Shown piece by piece: positions 1 through 6,363 of a stretch of 14,632 nucleotides of DNA. Position 1 is the stretch's first letter. Each line of letters starts with the position of its first letter. This DNA is from Oscillospiraceae bacterium (lineage in GTDB: Bacteria; Bacillota_A; Clostridia; Oscillospirales; JAAYXM01), in the NCBI GenBank assembly GCA_017532355.1, contig JAFXJK010000074.1, positions 1 through 14,632 of the forward strand, given 5' to 3'. The position numbers and the translations under genes are program-made. The notes beneath the pieces were generated by a model. The model searched no databases and was not told the DNA's origin. It saw only the letters and a list, made by a program, of their open reading frames with translations.

Positions 1-123
1 AGGTCTGGAAAAATACAAAAATTCATTGTCGATAAAGTAGAAACCTATTCTTTCAGCTAATGCTTTACCGAGGGTGCTTTTCCCACACCCGTTTAATCCA
101 CATATTTGAATGCCTATTCCCAT
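1..123 (-). CDS. P-loop kinase-like / AAA-type NTPase, N-terminal fragment
   Basis: This is the first 41 codons of a gene that runs off the left edge. Translation from the ATG at 121-123 gives a protein starting MGIGIQICGLNGCGKSTLGK, with a textbook Walker A motif (GLNGCGKST) at residues 9-17. It continues ALAERIGFYFIDNEFLYFSR in a single open frame to the edge. The P-loop at the extreme N-terminus followed by a short helix and a D-N-E segment resembles small adenylate/shikimate-kinase-like NTPases that act on small molecules. The substrate cannot be told. A GAGG ribosome binding site lies 7-10 nt upstream, and a 14-bp palindrome (137-150) lies just before it. The gene is co-directional with the acetyltransferase and NUDIX genes behind it and probably shares their transcript. 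It is truncated by the window, not by mutation. Confidence 0.75.
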   Translation of the reverse strand, partial: MGIGIQICGLNGCGKSTLGKALAERIGFYFIDNEFLYFSRP

Positions 124-136
124 ACAATTTCCTCGT

Positions 137-150
137 CAAATTGGAATTTG
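137..150. repeat. 14-bp palindromic element, copy 1
   Basis: The plus strand reads CAAATTGGAATTTG: two 6-bp arms around a GG centre. Read on the coding (minus) strand, the element is CAAATTCCAATTTG, followed by ACGAGG and 13 nt in all before the ATG of the P-loop gene. It lies 7 nt beyond the stop codon of the upstream acetyltransferase gene. Related elements occupy the same position before the next two genes. Confidence 0.8.
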
Positions 151-157
151 ATGTTTA

Positions 158-601
158 TTACTCACGGTAGCACAAAATATGAGCGTTCATCTTGAACCCA
201 TACTTTTCATACAGATGGATTACATCATTGCCGTCAATAACCTTTACATCAATATGTTTGATGTTATGTTTGCGAAAGGTATCCATAGCCCAATCCATCA
301 GTTGTTTTCCAAAACCTTTTCCGCGATGTTCCTGCAAAACAACCAAATAATCTAATTTTCCTGTGTTATCAAATATATCAACCTTGCAGAATCCCACGAT
401 TTTTTCAACATCCTCAATAACGGCGATACACGAGTCTTTGTTTTGAAGACTTTCGGCAAAAATACGGATGGTTTCTTCATACGGTCTACTCGGAAAGTTC
501 CCCTTGAAATTTACGGATACTTGGTTATGATATTCGGACAGTTGCGTTACACAATCAAGCAACTTATTTACTTCACCTGCATCTATTTCTCTGATTCTCA
601 T
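158..601 (-). CDS. GNAT-family N-acetyltransferase, 147 aa
   Basis: This is a small GNAT acetyltransferase that would transfer an acetyl group from acetyl-CoA to an unknown amine. The acetyl-CoA-binding motif A is clear: strand LDYLVVL (residues 83-89), then EHRGKGFGKQLMDWAM (91-106), with the RGKGFG pyrophosphate loop at 93-98. The C-terminal VIHLYEKYGFK segment (127-137) is the usual motif B end. Length is typical for a single-domain GNAT. The ATG at 599-601 is supported by a GGGG ribosome binding site and by the palindrome at 614-627, which sits 12 nt upstream. The gene is AT-rich compared with the operon from 2600 rightward and belongs with the NUDIX and P-loop genes in what looks like an accessory block. 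Family assignment is firm; substrate is unknown. Confidence 0.9.
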   Translation of the reverse strand: MRIREIDAGEVNKLLDCVTQLSEYHNQVSVNFKGNFPSRPYEETIRIFAESLQNKDSCIAVIEDVEKIVGFCKVDIFDNTGKLDYLVVLQEHRGKGFGKQLMDWAMDTFRKHNIKHIDVKVIDGNDVIHLYEKYGFKMNAHILCYRE

Positions 602-613
602 AATTTACCCCGT

Positions 614-627
614 CAAATTCCAATTTG
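614..627. repeat. 14-bp palindromic element, copy 2
   Basis: The plus strand reads CAAATTCCAATTTG, the exact reverse complement of copy 1, so the two differ only in the central dinucleotide. It directly abuts the NUDIX stop codon (628-630) and ends 12 nt before the acetyltransferase ATG. On the coding strand it is followed by ACGGGG, compared with ACGAGG after copy 1, so similarity extends into the ribosome binding site. Confidence 0.8.
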
Positions 628-1248
628 TTATTCTAATATTGTTTTCCAATTTTCAGAATGATAGGCTTCAAAACACATTCTTATCTGTTCTTCATTATTT
701 TTTTCTGTTGCCAATTCAGGTAATTCATCTTCTGCAAAATATTGAAAACCAGTTGTTTCAATATTAGGTTCAAAGTTTCCACCAATTACTGAACATTGTG
801 CAATAACTTTACAAACACCATATGCATATACAGGTAAATTATGCTTTGCTCTATCTTGAACAGCAATAACTTTATCAATTTTCACATCTAATCCAGATTC
901 TTCTTTTACTTCTTTAATAACATTATCTCCGACAGAAACATTCACATCAACCCAACCACCTGGCATAGACCATTTACCATTATTTTCTTGAACAAGCAAT
1001 ATTTTGTCATTTTCAAAAATTGCTGCTCTTGTATCAATTTTAGGGGTTTGATATCCATTTTCATTGCAAAAAAGGTCTTTCACCTTTTCTGTTGAAATGC
1101 CTGATTTATAAGAAAGCATTTCTGCAGAAATCTCTCTAATTCTTTCATAGCGTTCCTTATCATAAACATCTTTACCATATGTTAAGCCTGCTTGTGCTAA
1201 ACTTTGTAATTCAATTGCCCATTCTAACCAACATTCTTTATTTTCCAT
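628..1248 (-). CDS. NUDIX hydrolase with N-terminal helical domain, 206 aa
   Basis: This is a NUDIX pyrophosphohydrolase that would cleave a nucleoside-diphosphate-linked compound, possibly ADP-ribose or an NDP-sugar. Residues 1-65 form a charged helical domain like the N-terminal extension (Nudix_N_2 type) of a Firmicutes subgroup. The NUDIX core begins near residue 70. Its box runs from GGWVDVNVSVGDNVIKEVKE at residue 98 into ESGL. The REUxEExGU part (KEVKEESGL, 112-120) is intact, while the upstream Glu of the canonical GX5E is replaced, as is common in the GGWxDV subgroup. The start at 1246-1248 follows a GAGG ribosome binding site and the palindrome at 1262-1275. This is the first gene after the promoter at 1337-1365. 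Base composition is AT-rich, like its two downstream neighbours. Confidence 0.9.
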   Translation of the reverse strand: MENKECWLEWAIELQSLAQAGLTYGKDVYDKERYERIREISAEMLSYKSGISTEKVKDLFCNENGYQTPKIDTRAAIFENDKILLVQENNGKWSMPGGWVDVNVSVGDNVIKEVKEESGLDVKIDKVIAVQDRAKHNLPVYAYGVCKVIAQCSVIGGNFEPNIETTGFQYFAEDELPELATEKNNEEQIRMCFEAYHSENWKTILE

Positions 1249-1261
1249 AAAACTACCTCTA

Positions 1262-1275
1262 CAAATTCTTATTTG
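1262..1275. repeat. 14-bp palindromic element, copy 3 (diverged centre)
   Basis: The plus strand reads CAAATTCTTATTTG, with 5-bp arms CAAAT/ATTTG and a four-base centre that differs from copies 1 and 2. On the coding strand it is CAAATAAGAATTTG followed by TAGAGG, and it ends 13 nt before the NUDIX ATG. Position and spacing match the other two copies, which supports treating all three as one element. Confidence 0.65.
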
Positions 1276-1294
1276 TTTAACTGTTTTATTGCCT

Positions 1295-1338
1295 ATATAG
1301 ACAGAAAATTAGCAAAAAGTTCTATTTCCTGTCTATAT
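1295..1338. repeat. Inverted repeat over the transcription start of the accessory block
   Basis: Arms ATATAGACAG (1295-1304) and CTGTCTATAT (1329-1338) are perfect 10-bp inverted copies. After one mismatch, four more pairs extend them inward, leaving about 14 nt of loop. The right arm overlaps the predicted -10 hexamer by two bases and the start site, so it could be a two-half-site operator or a hairpin at the 5' end of the mRNA. There is no T-tract on the minus side, so it is unlikely to be a terminator. Confidence 0.6.
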
Positions 1339-1365
1339 TATAGCATAATTTTTCTCATTTGTCAC
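1337..1365 (-). promoter_or_regulatory. Extended -10 promoter for the accessory genes
   Basis: On the minus strand, GTGACA (1360-1365) is separated by 17 bp from a perfect TATAAT (1337-1342). The -10 is preceded by TG and one base (TATGCTATAAT), giving an extended -10. Transcription would begin near 1330 and read into NUDIX, GNAT and the P-loop gene, leaving a leader of about 80 nt that contains the inverted repeat and palindrome copy 3. Confidence 0.7.
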
Positions 1366-1388
1366 AATACAGAGATAAAATCAACAAA

Positions 1389-1405
1389 ATTGTTAACTTA
1401 ACAAT
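1389..1405. repeat. 17-bp inverted repeat upstream of the accessory promoter
   Basis: ATTGTTAA and TTAACAAT are perfect 8-bp arms around a single C. The element lies 24 bp upstream of the -35 at 1360-1365. It has the size of a protein-binding operator or recombinase site, but nothing in the window identifies a partner. Confidence 0.45.
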
Positions 1406-1516
1406 ATCATTGAGAGATTGCAAGAAAGCACTAACAATTCTATTTATGCATAATTATATTTAAAATTGTATATTTTTGTTTACCAATACTCATGTAGGAC
1501 AGAGACTATTTTTTTG

Positions 1517-1550
1517 ATATGAGAGGATTCGAACCTCGAGGAGGTTTTTG
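1517..1550 (-). other. tRNA 3'-end-like fragment (T-arm remnant), possible integration scar
   Basis: On the minus strand this reads CTCGAGGTTCGAATCCTCTC. It contains a T-loop TTCGAAT closed by GAGG/CCTC, as in the T-arm of a tRNA, followed by CATATC and an A-run. The outermost T-stem pair is mismatched, no CCA is encoded, and no D-arm, anticodon arm or matching acceptor strand precedes it, so it is not a functional tRNA gene. Fragments like this are left where mobile elements integrate at tRNA 3' ends. A chance T-arm look-alike remains possible. Confidence 0.35.
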
Positions 1551-1557
1551 CGTTAAT

Positions 1558-1592
1558 AAAAACAGTACCGTGAAAAACACGGTACTGTTTTT
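1558..1592. terminator. Bidirectional intrinsic terminator after degV
   Basis: AACAGTACCGTG (1561-1572) and CACGGTACTGTT (1578-1589) form a perfect 12-bp stem with a five-base A loop, extended by A-T pairs to 1558-1592. T-runs follow on both strands, so it can end degV transcripts (minus) and also stop anything entering from the left (plus). It starts immediately after the degV stop codon. Confidence 0.88.
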
Positions 1593-2426
1593 TTACTTTT
1601 CAAATCCTATAAGGAGTCCTCCATTTTCGGCATAGAAGCTGCAGAGGCCGCGCGCAGGATATATCTCAATCTCCGCCTGCGGAAATTCTCCGATTATAGC
1701 ATCCCTTAAAATACACGCTTCCTCTTCGTTTCTGCAATTTGCGATGCGGACACGGCCGCCGCAATATCCGTTCTCCTTCATACGTGAAATTATGGTTTTG
1801 AAAATCACACTCCGGCCACGGCATTTATCGAGTGGCTCAAGGTCGCCCTTATCGCTTGCCTTTCCGAGCACGCGTATTCCCAAAAGACCTGCCGCAGTTG
1901 CGGAAATACGTCCGACTCTTCCGTTGTTTGCGAGATTTTTCATTGATTTTAAAAGAAAGAAAAGCGCTGTTTTCTTCGAATACTCCAGTGCTCCCTCGCA
2001 AACTTCCTCAAAGCTCTTTCCTGCCACCGCAAGCTCAACTGCCTTTTCAATTATGAGCTTCATTTCAGGTCCCGTTGAGAGAGAATCTAAAACAAACACG
2101 CGGCGTTCGGGATATTTTTCCTCGTAAATTGACTTTGCGATGAGCGCCGCATTGTGGCATCCTGACAATGTACTCGTTATCGTTATGCAGAAAACATTTT
2201 CCGCGTCACCGAAGGCTGATATCCAGTCTTCGGGGTTCGGACACGATGTAGATGATTTTCCTTTGTACGAGTACAGAAAAGAAACCATCTCCGAAACATC
2301 AAGAGAAGAATCATCGCAAAACTCACGTTCAGTCGTAATTATCTTAAGGGGAACAGACTCGAATTCAACCCCCGTAAGCGACGTGAGGTCAGCCGATGAG
2401 TCCGCAACTATTTTAAAGCTTTTCAT
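1593..2426 (-). CDS. DegV-family (FakB-like) fatty-acid-binding protein, 277 aa
   Basis: DegV proteins bind a fatty acid and, in the FakA/FakB system, present it for phosphorylation to acyl-phosphate for phospholipid synthesis. Family landmarks appear in order: an N-terminal VADSSADL strand-turn (residues 7-14), SSTSCPNPEDW (58-68), TSTLSGCHNAA (84-94), LDSLSTGPEM (113-122), LANNGRVGR (165-173) and a C-terminal GGLLIGFEK. Length is normal for the family. The ATG at 2424-2426 follows a clear AAGGAG ribosome binding site six bases upstream. The gene has its own consensus-like promoter (2453-2481) and its own terminator directly after the stop, so it is a single-gene unit. No FakA kinase partner is seen nearby. 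The bound lipid cannot be inferred. Confidence 0.93.
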   Translation of the reverse strand: MKSFKIVADSSADLTSLTGVEFESVPLKIITTEREFCDDSSLDVSEMVSFLYSYKGKSSTSCPNPEDWISAFGDAENVFCITITSTLSGCHNAALIAKSIYEEKYPERRVFVLDSLSTGPEMKLIIEKAVELAVAGKSFEEVCEGALEYSKKTALFFLLKSMKNLANNGRVGRISATAAGLLGIRVLGKASDKGDLEPLDKCRGRSVIFKTIISRMKENGYCGGRVRIANCRNEEEACILRDAIIGEFPQAEIEIYPARGLCSFYAENGGLLIGFEK

Positions 2427-2452
2427 ATTTTTCTCCTTAGGCTTTTTTCTTC

Positions 2453-2481
2453 ATTATAAGCCGGGAGTTTATTCTTCTCAA
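2453..2481 (-). promoter_or_regulatory. Promoter of degV
   Basis: On the minus strand, TTGAGA (2476-2481), a 17-bp spacer and a perfect TATAAT (2453-2458) lie about 27 bp before the degV ATG. This predicts a leader of about 20 nt that includes the AAGGAG ribosome binding site. A mismatched hairpin (2523-2544, GAGAG/CTCTC arms) lies further upstream and has no obvious role. Confidence 0.75.
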
Positions 2482-2578
2482 CCTACTTTCCCTTCTCTCT
2501 TCTATCCTGTTATTTTCATTCTGAGAGAGCATTTTTGCACTCTCTACCCGCAGTAGAATCGGACTAAATTTTCACAAA

Positions 2579-2619
2579 ATAAAATAAAACAAATCACTTT
2601 TGCAAGCAATTTGTTTTAT
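2579..2619 (-). terminator. Terminator of the nine-gene operon
   Basis: ATAAAACAAAT (2584-2594) and ATTTGTTTTAT (2609-2619) form a perfect 11-bp AT-rich stem, with a further CTT/AAG pairing inside the loop. On the minus strand it runs into T-rich sequence. The stop codon of the pseudouridine synthase (2616-2618) is inside the stem. The low GC of the stem lowers certainty. Confidence 0.65.
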
Positions 2620-3512
2620 CCGTAAAATATTTCCTCAAGCTCCTGCGGAAGCGGTGCCGTGATTTCAATCTCCCCTCCGCCGAGCGGAAGCTTCATGTGG
2701 AGCTTATGCGAATGAAGTGCGCAACGCCCTTTAAGCTCCTCTATCTCTTCACCGTAGAGAAAATCCCCCACAAGCGGATGCCCCAGGTGTGCCATGTGAA
2801 CTCGTATCTGATGCGTGCGCCCTGTAATTGGCAAAACCTTTACAAGGCTCAAGCCGCATCTTTCCTCAATTACCTCGTAATGAGTCTCGGCAAAATCGCC
2901 GTCGGTTCGCACCTCACGCTCAATTACCGAGCCGTCACGCCTACCTATCGGCGCCACTATTTTGCCCTTCTTTTCATCAAAAGTTCCTTCTACCACCGCG
3001 AGATATTCACGGTAAAAATCTCCGCTGTGAAGAAGCCTTGCGGCAAATGTATGGGTATAGGCATTTTTCGCAACAGCCATAACTCCCGAAACGCCGCGAT
3101 CAAGACGGTTTATCGGCCGGAAAACAAACTTTTCTCCCTGGCTCACATAATACCACATAACGATATTGCCAAGAGATGTATCAAAGTGGCCGTGAGACGG
3201 ATGAACCGCAAGCGCGGCAGGCTTATTGAGAATCAGGACATCCTCATTTTCAAAAAGAATATCAAGCTCGCCCTTTGTCGGAACAACGCCGGTCGATTCC
3301 CTTTCCTCAGGCTCGAGGATTACCTCTACCTTATCCCCCGTCCTCACCGTGTCTATCGTATATACTTCTTCGCCGTTTTTGAGAAGCCCTTTTTCTGTTC
3401 TCCGTATTCTGCGAAGCTGCATCTCCGACACTCCGAACCGCCGTTTTAGGATTTCCGCAATCGGCTTTCCGTCATCCCTTGCATCAGCGATATGAAGAAG
3501 CTTACGTAGCAT
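2616..3512 (-). CDS. RluA-family pseudouridine synthase, 298 aa
   Basis: This is an rRNA/tRNA pseudouridine synthase of the RluA/RluD superfamily, isomerising uridine to pseudouridine in structured RNA. An S4-like RNA-binding domain occupies about residues 14-67. The catalytic domain starts near 85 with DVLILNKPAALAVHPSHG, and the catalytic motif NRLDRGVSG (135-143) carries the essential Asp138. The later TGRTHQIRVHMAHLGHPLVGD block is also intact. Length and order match YlyB/RluD-type proteins, but the exact target nucleotide cannot be read from sequence. The ATG at 3510-3512 lies within the end of the upstream U32 gene (11-nt overlap), with GGGAG about 12 nt before it. This is the last gene of the operon. 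Confidence 0.93.
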   Translation of the reverse strand: MLRKLLHIADARDDGKPIAEILKRRFGVSEMQLRRIRRTEKGLLKNGEEVYTIDTVRTGDKVEVILEPEERESTGVVPTKGELDILFENEDVLILNKPAALAVHPSHGHFDTSLGNIVMWYYVSQGEKFVFRPINRLDRGVSGVMAVAKNAYTHTFAARLLHSGDFYREYLAVVEGTFDEKKGKIVAPIGRRDGSVIEREVRTDGDFAETHYEVIEERCGLSLVKVLPITGRTHQIRVHMAHLGHPLVGDFLYGEEIEELKGRCALHSHKLHMKLPLGGGEIEITAPLPQELEEIFYG

Positions 3513-4746
3513 TGTTAAAACGGCTCCCTTCGCGTCTTATGAACGCCCCCACGGGTGCCTTTGACGGAAGCTTTACGTGAACTCGAATCTTTGCCTGCCC
3601 TGCCGCCTCAATCTCCGTGCCGTCGTCAGTTGTCATTTTTTCAAACGTGACCTTCTGCGGCTCAGCCTTTGGCTGCATCAGCTCATATTCAACGTTTGTC
3701 TCAAACTTATTCTTCTGCTCGATGACAGCGTTTCCATCGTCATCACACTCGACAACGGAAGCAACGACATCCCACGTGCGCATATATTCCGATGTCTCGT
3801 TGTTCTGGATTCTCTCTTCGCCAAAATAGAAGCCGGTGCAATAATGTCTGTGGCTTACTTTGTTTACTTCAGTGAGCCAGAATCCGTCTCTCTGCCAATT
3901 ATCCGGGTCTTCAAGATACGAATCAACTGCCATGCGGTAGGCGTTTGTTATCGCCGCCGTATAGTAGGACGACTTTACGCGCCCCTCTATCTTGAAGCTG
4001 TCTATTCCTGCCTCAATGAGCTCCGGAATATAGGAAACCATATTCATATCCTTTGAGTTGAAGATATGCGTGCCGTGCTCGTCCTCAACGATCGGGAAAT
4101 ATTCTCCGGGACGTTTTTCTTCAACGAGGTGGTATGTCCATCTGCACGGCTGTGCGCAGTTGCCGCGGTTTGAGCTGCGACTTGCGAGGTAGTCGGAAAT
4201 CATACATCTTCCCGAATATGCCATACACATAGCACCGTGGACGAAGGTCTCAATCGCAAGGTCGCTCGCTTTTTTTTCCATTATCTCGCAGATTTCTGCC
4301 ATGCTCGCCTCACGTGCGAGGCAGATACGTGAAGCTCCAAGCTCGTACCAGGCGTTTGCCGCCTCGTAGTTGAGCACACTTGCCTGCGTGCTTATATGTA
4401 CCTCGGCACGCGGTGCATACTTCTGCACAGCGCGAAGCGCACCAAGGTCTGCAACAATGATTCCGTCAACGCCTGCGTCGCCAAGCATCTCAAGGTATGC
4501 CGGAAGCTTTTTGACGTCGTGATTTCTCATCATCGTGTTGCAGGTGACATACACACGCACACCTTCGCCGTGTGCGTACTTCACTGCTTCATACATCTCT
4601 TCTTCGGAGAAATTCTGCGAAGCGGTACGCATTCCAAACATCTCTCCTGCGAGATATACTGCATCTGCGCCGTAAAGGACAGATGCTTTTAACTTTTCCA
4701 TATCCCCTGCCGGGGAAAGAATTTCAGGTCTTTTCATAATCTTCAT
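3502..4746 (-). CDS. Peptidase U32-family protein, TrhP/YrrO-like tRNA hydroxylation factor, 414 aa
   Basis: Despite the family name, many U32 proteins act in 5-hydroxyuridine formation at tRNA position 34 (TrhP/YrrN-YrrO type), using prephenate-derived chemistry and an Fe-S cluster. The U32 signature is clear at residues 166-202: ETFVHGAMCMAYSGRC, then SNRGNCAQPCRW. Its four cysteines, 174, 181, 197 and 201, fit cluster ligands. The N-terminal half (ILSPAGDMEKLKASVLYGAD) is the usual TIM-barrel start, and the C-terminal part is a beta-rich domain. The length fits the longer YrrO-like class. The ATG at 4744-4746 shares its A with the stop of mltG (TAATG), which implies translational coupling; Met4 is an alternative start. 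Proteolytic activity is not claimed. Confidence 0.9.
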   Translation of the reverse strand: MKIMKRPEILSPAGDMEKLKASVLYGADAVYLAGEMFGMRTASQNFSEEEMYEAVKYAHGEGVRVYVTCNTMMRNHDVKKLPAYLEMLGDAGVDGIIVADLGALRAVQKYAPRAEVHISTQASVLNYEAANAWYELGASRICLAREASMAEICEIMEKKASDLAIETFVHGAMCMAYSGRCMISDYLASRSSNRGNCAQPCRWTYHLVEEKRPGEYFPIVEDEHGTHIFNSKDMNMVSYIPELIEAGIDSFKIEGRVKSSYYTAAITNAYRMAVDSYLEDPDNWQRDGFWLTEVNKVSHRHYCTGFYFGEERIQNNETSEYMRTWDVVASVVECDDDGNAVIEQKNKFETNVEYELMQPKAEPQKVTFEKMTTDDGTEIEAAGQAKIRVHVKLPSKAPVGAFIRREGSRFNNAT

Positions 4747-5801
4747 TACGGATTTATCTTCGGAGTTTTCAAATGCTCTTCATACGTCTTTGAAAACTTG
4801 TGAGTACCGTCCTCCTGCAATGCAAAAAACAGATAGTCTGTATTATTCGGGTAAAGCGTTGCGTTTATCGCGTCAAGTCCCGGGTTTGCGATCGGTCCCG
4901 GCGGAAGTCCCTTGTACTTGTAAGTATTGTACTTGTTATCAATCTTTGTGTCAGCAATCGAAATAACCTTTTTACGTTCTCCGAGAACGTACTGCACCGT
5001 CGCGCACGACTCAAGATACGGATAACTTGAATCCTTAAGTCTGTTATGGAAGACGGAAGCTATATTCGCTCTGTCCTTTGCCGTTGCCTCGCGCTCAACG
5101 ATTGACGCAAGTGTTATAAGCTCGTGTGTCGTGAAACCGAGCTCACGCGCTCTTGCCGACATCTCTGAGTTGTACTTCACCTCGAAGTTATCAAGGAAAC
5201 GCTTTATAACGCGCTCTGCGCTGTCGCCCTTGTAGAACTCGTATGTGTCTGGGAAAAGATATCCCTCAAGTCGGTTAGTCTTTCCGAGCGGAACTCCATC
5301 AAGAAACGCATAATCAAAGTCAGAATTTGCAATCGCTTCCAAAAGACTCTTTTCCTCGCAAACGCCTTTATCCTCTAAAAGCTTGACTATCTGACTTACC
5401 TCGTATCCTTCGGGGATGGTTACCATAACCGTATTGAGCGCCGCTTTCTTGCTTGTAAGGCGTCGGAGCATTGCGCGATAGTCCATATTTGAGTTCACCT
5501 TGTAACGCCCCGCAGGAAACTCTGCCTCTCGCTTCGTCAGGAGCGCAAAGGTCTTGAAAACTGCCGTGTGCTCAATGACGTCGTTCTTTTTAAGGATTTT
5601 CGCAACATCCGCACGCGAGGACTCTTCCGGAATCTCAATTATCACCTCACGGTCAGGTCTCGCAAGAGCAAGAACCTCATTTACCGTAGGAATGAGCCAC
5701 GCGGCAAAAAGCATAGCTATTCCCAAAGAAACAATCACTATATACGGAGTCAATGCGCGGAAAGCGCGCCACTTCGCTTTATTCTTTCTTGTCTTTTTCA
5801 C
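4746..5801 (-). CDS. mltG: Endolytic transglycosylase MltG (YceG-like), 351 aa
   Basis: MltG is a membrane-anchored lytic transglycosylase that cuts nascent peptidoglycan strands and sets glycan length. A positively charged N-terminus is followed by one membrane segment at about residues 19-45. A LysM-like subdomain lies around 52-115 (IIEIPEESSRADVAKILKKN). The catalytic domain contains NRLEGYLFPDTYEF (176-189), LASIVEREA (231-239) with the predicted catalytic Glu236, and GPIANPGLDAI (302-312). The length is normal. The start codon is GTG at 5799-5801, one base after the upstream stop, with AGGAGG nine bases ahead inside the end of the cyclo-ligase gene. The stop overlaps the next start, so the gene is coupled on both sides. 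Confidence 0.95.
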   Translation of the reverse strand: MKKTRKNKAKWRAFRALTPYIVIVSLGIAMLFAAWLIPTVNEVLALARPDREVIIEIPEESSRADVAKILKKNDVIEHTAVFKTFALLTKREAEFPAGRYKVNSNMDYRAMLRRLTSKKAALNTVMVTIPEGYEVSQIVKLLEDKGVCEEKSLLEAIANSDFDYAFLDGVPLGKTNRLEGYLFPDTYEFYKGDSAERVIKRFLDNFEVKYNSEMSARARELGFTTHELITLASIVEREATAKDRANIASVFHNRLKDSSYPYLESCATVQYVLGERKKVISIADTKIDNKYNTYKYKGLPPGPIANPGLDAINATLYPNNTDYLFFALQEDGTHKFSKTYEEHLKTPKINP

Positions 5802-5802
5802 C

Positions 5803-6363
5803 CTACATAACCTCCTCGATTATCCTGTCTTCCGTGATTATCATATCAACAAATCTGTCGTGCTCATCACACGGCACGGTTTCATAGATATTTATCTCTC
5901 TGCAAAGCGCAACCGTCTTTGCATTCTCCGCCTTTTCGATGAAGCGATCATAGTACCCAGCACCTCTCCCGAGTCGGCTGCGGTCACTTCCGAATGCGAC
6001 TCCCGGAACTACAATCAGCGATAGCTCTGACGGCAAAATTCTCTCTCCTGACCGTGGCGGTTCGGGGATTCCGTACATCCCCTCCGCGAGCTCCGAAAGA
6101 CTTCTGAGCCTTACCGCATCCATCTCGCCTTTTCCGTGGCAGAGTGGAACATACACCGAAACTCCGCGGCGGAGAAGTTCTTCCGTTATCTGCAATGTAG
6201 CAATTTCGTCTCCAAAAGATATGTAGATAAATACCTTTTCTCCCTTTTTTATCGGGAGAGAAAGGAATTTTTCTTTTATTCTCTCATCTGTTTTTGCTTT
6301 CGCACTCGGTGAGAGCGAGGCATTGCGCTCTTTTGCAAGAGCGCGAAGTTCACTTTTTGTCAT
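5803..6363 (-). CDS. 5-formyltetrahydrofolate cyclo-ligase, 186 aa
   Basis: This enzyme (EC 6.3.3.2) uses ATP to convert 5-formyl-THF to 5,10-methenyl-THF, returning the stored folate form to one-carbon metabolism. The family signature is seen at residues 119-141: VPGVAFGSDRSRLGRGAGYY, then DRF. It includes the RLGxGxGYYDR nucleotide/substrate loop. The N-terminal basic helix (KSELRALAKERNASLS) and the VYVPLCHGKGEMDAVRL segment also fit. Its length is typical. The ATG at 6361-6363 overlaps the DJ-1-like gene by 14 nt, and its TAG stop is one base from the mltG GTG. One-carbon units from this step feed thymidylate synthesis, which offers a loose link to tmk in the same operon. Confidence 0.94.
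   Translation of the reverse strand: MTKSELRALAKERNASLSPSAKAKTDERIKEKFLSLPIKKGEKVFIYISFGDEIATLQITEELLRRGVSVYVPLCHGKGEMDAVRLRSLSELAEGMYGIPEPPRSGERILPSELSLIVVPGVAFGSDRSRLGRGAGYYDRFIEKAENAKTVALCREINIYETVPCDEHDRFVDMIITEDRIIEEVM

Larger units (their letters stand above)
1249..1592. other. Intergenic boundary between accessory block and core genes
   Basis: These 344 bp contain no credible gene on either strand. From left to right they hold palindrome copy 3, the 1295-1338 inverted repeat, a minus-strand promoter, a 17-bp inverted repeat, about 110 bp of plain AT-rich DNA (1406-1516), a tRNA T-arm-like fragment (about 1517-1550) and a bidirectional terminator. The AT-rich composition matches the genes on the left, not those on the right. 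Confidence 0.7.

Noticed and set aside
137..1275. CRISPR array or classical integron attC sites
   Set aside because: The repeats are only 14 bp, are spaced by whole genes, and lack attC features such as GTTRRRY core sites with a long imperfect hairpin. No cas gene or integrase is in view.
1517..1550. Functional tRNA gene
   Set aside because: Only a T-arm-like segment is present. No D-arm, anticodon arm or complementary acceptor strand can be found upstream on the minus strand.
2523..2544. Hairpin upstream of the degV promoter as a terminator
   Set aside because: The stem has an internal A-A mismatch and no following T-tract on either strand, and the operon already ends at 2579-2619.
2697..3449. 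Plus-strand open frame of 250 codons
   Set aside because: It is antisense to the RluA-family gene, has no ribosome binding site or promoter, and shows no protein-like composition.
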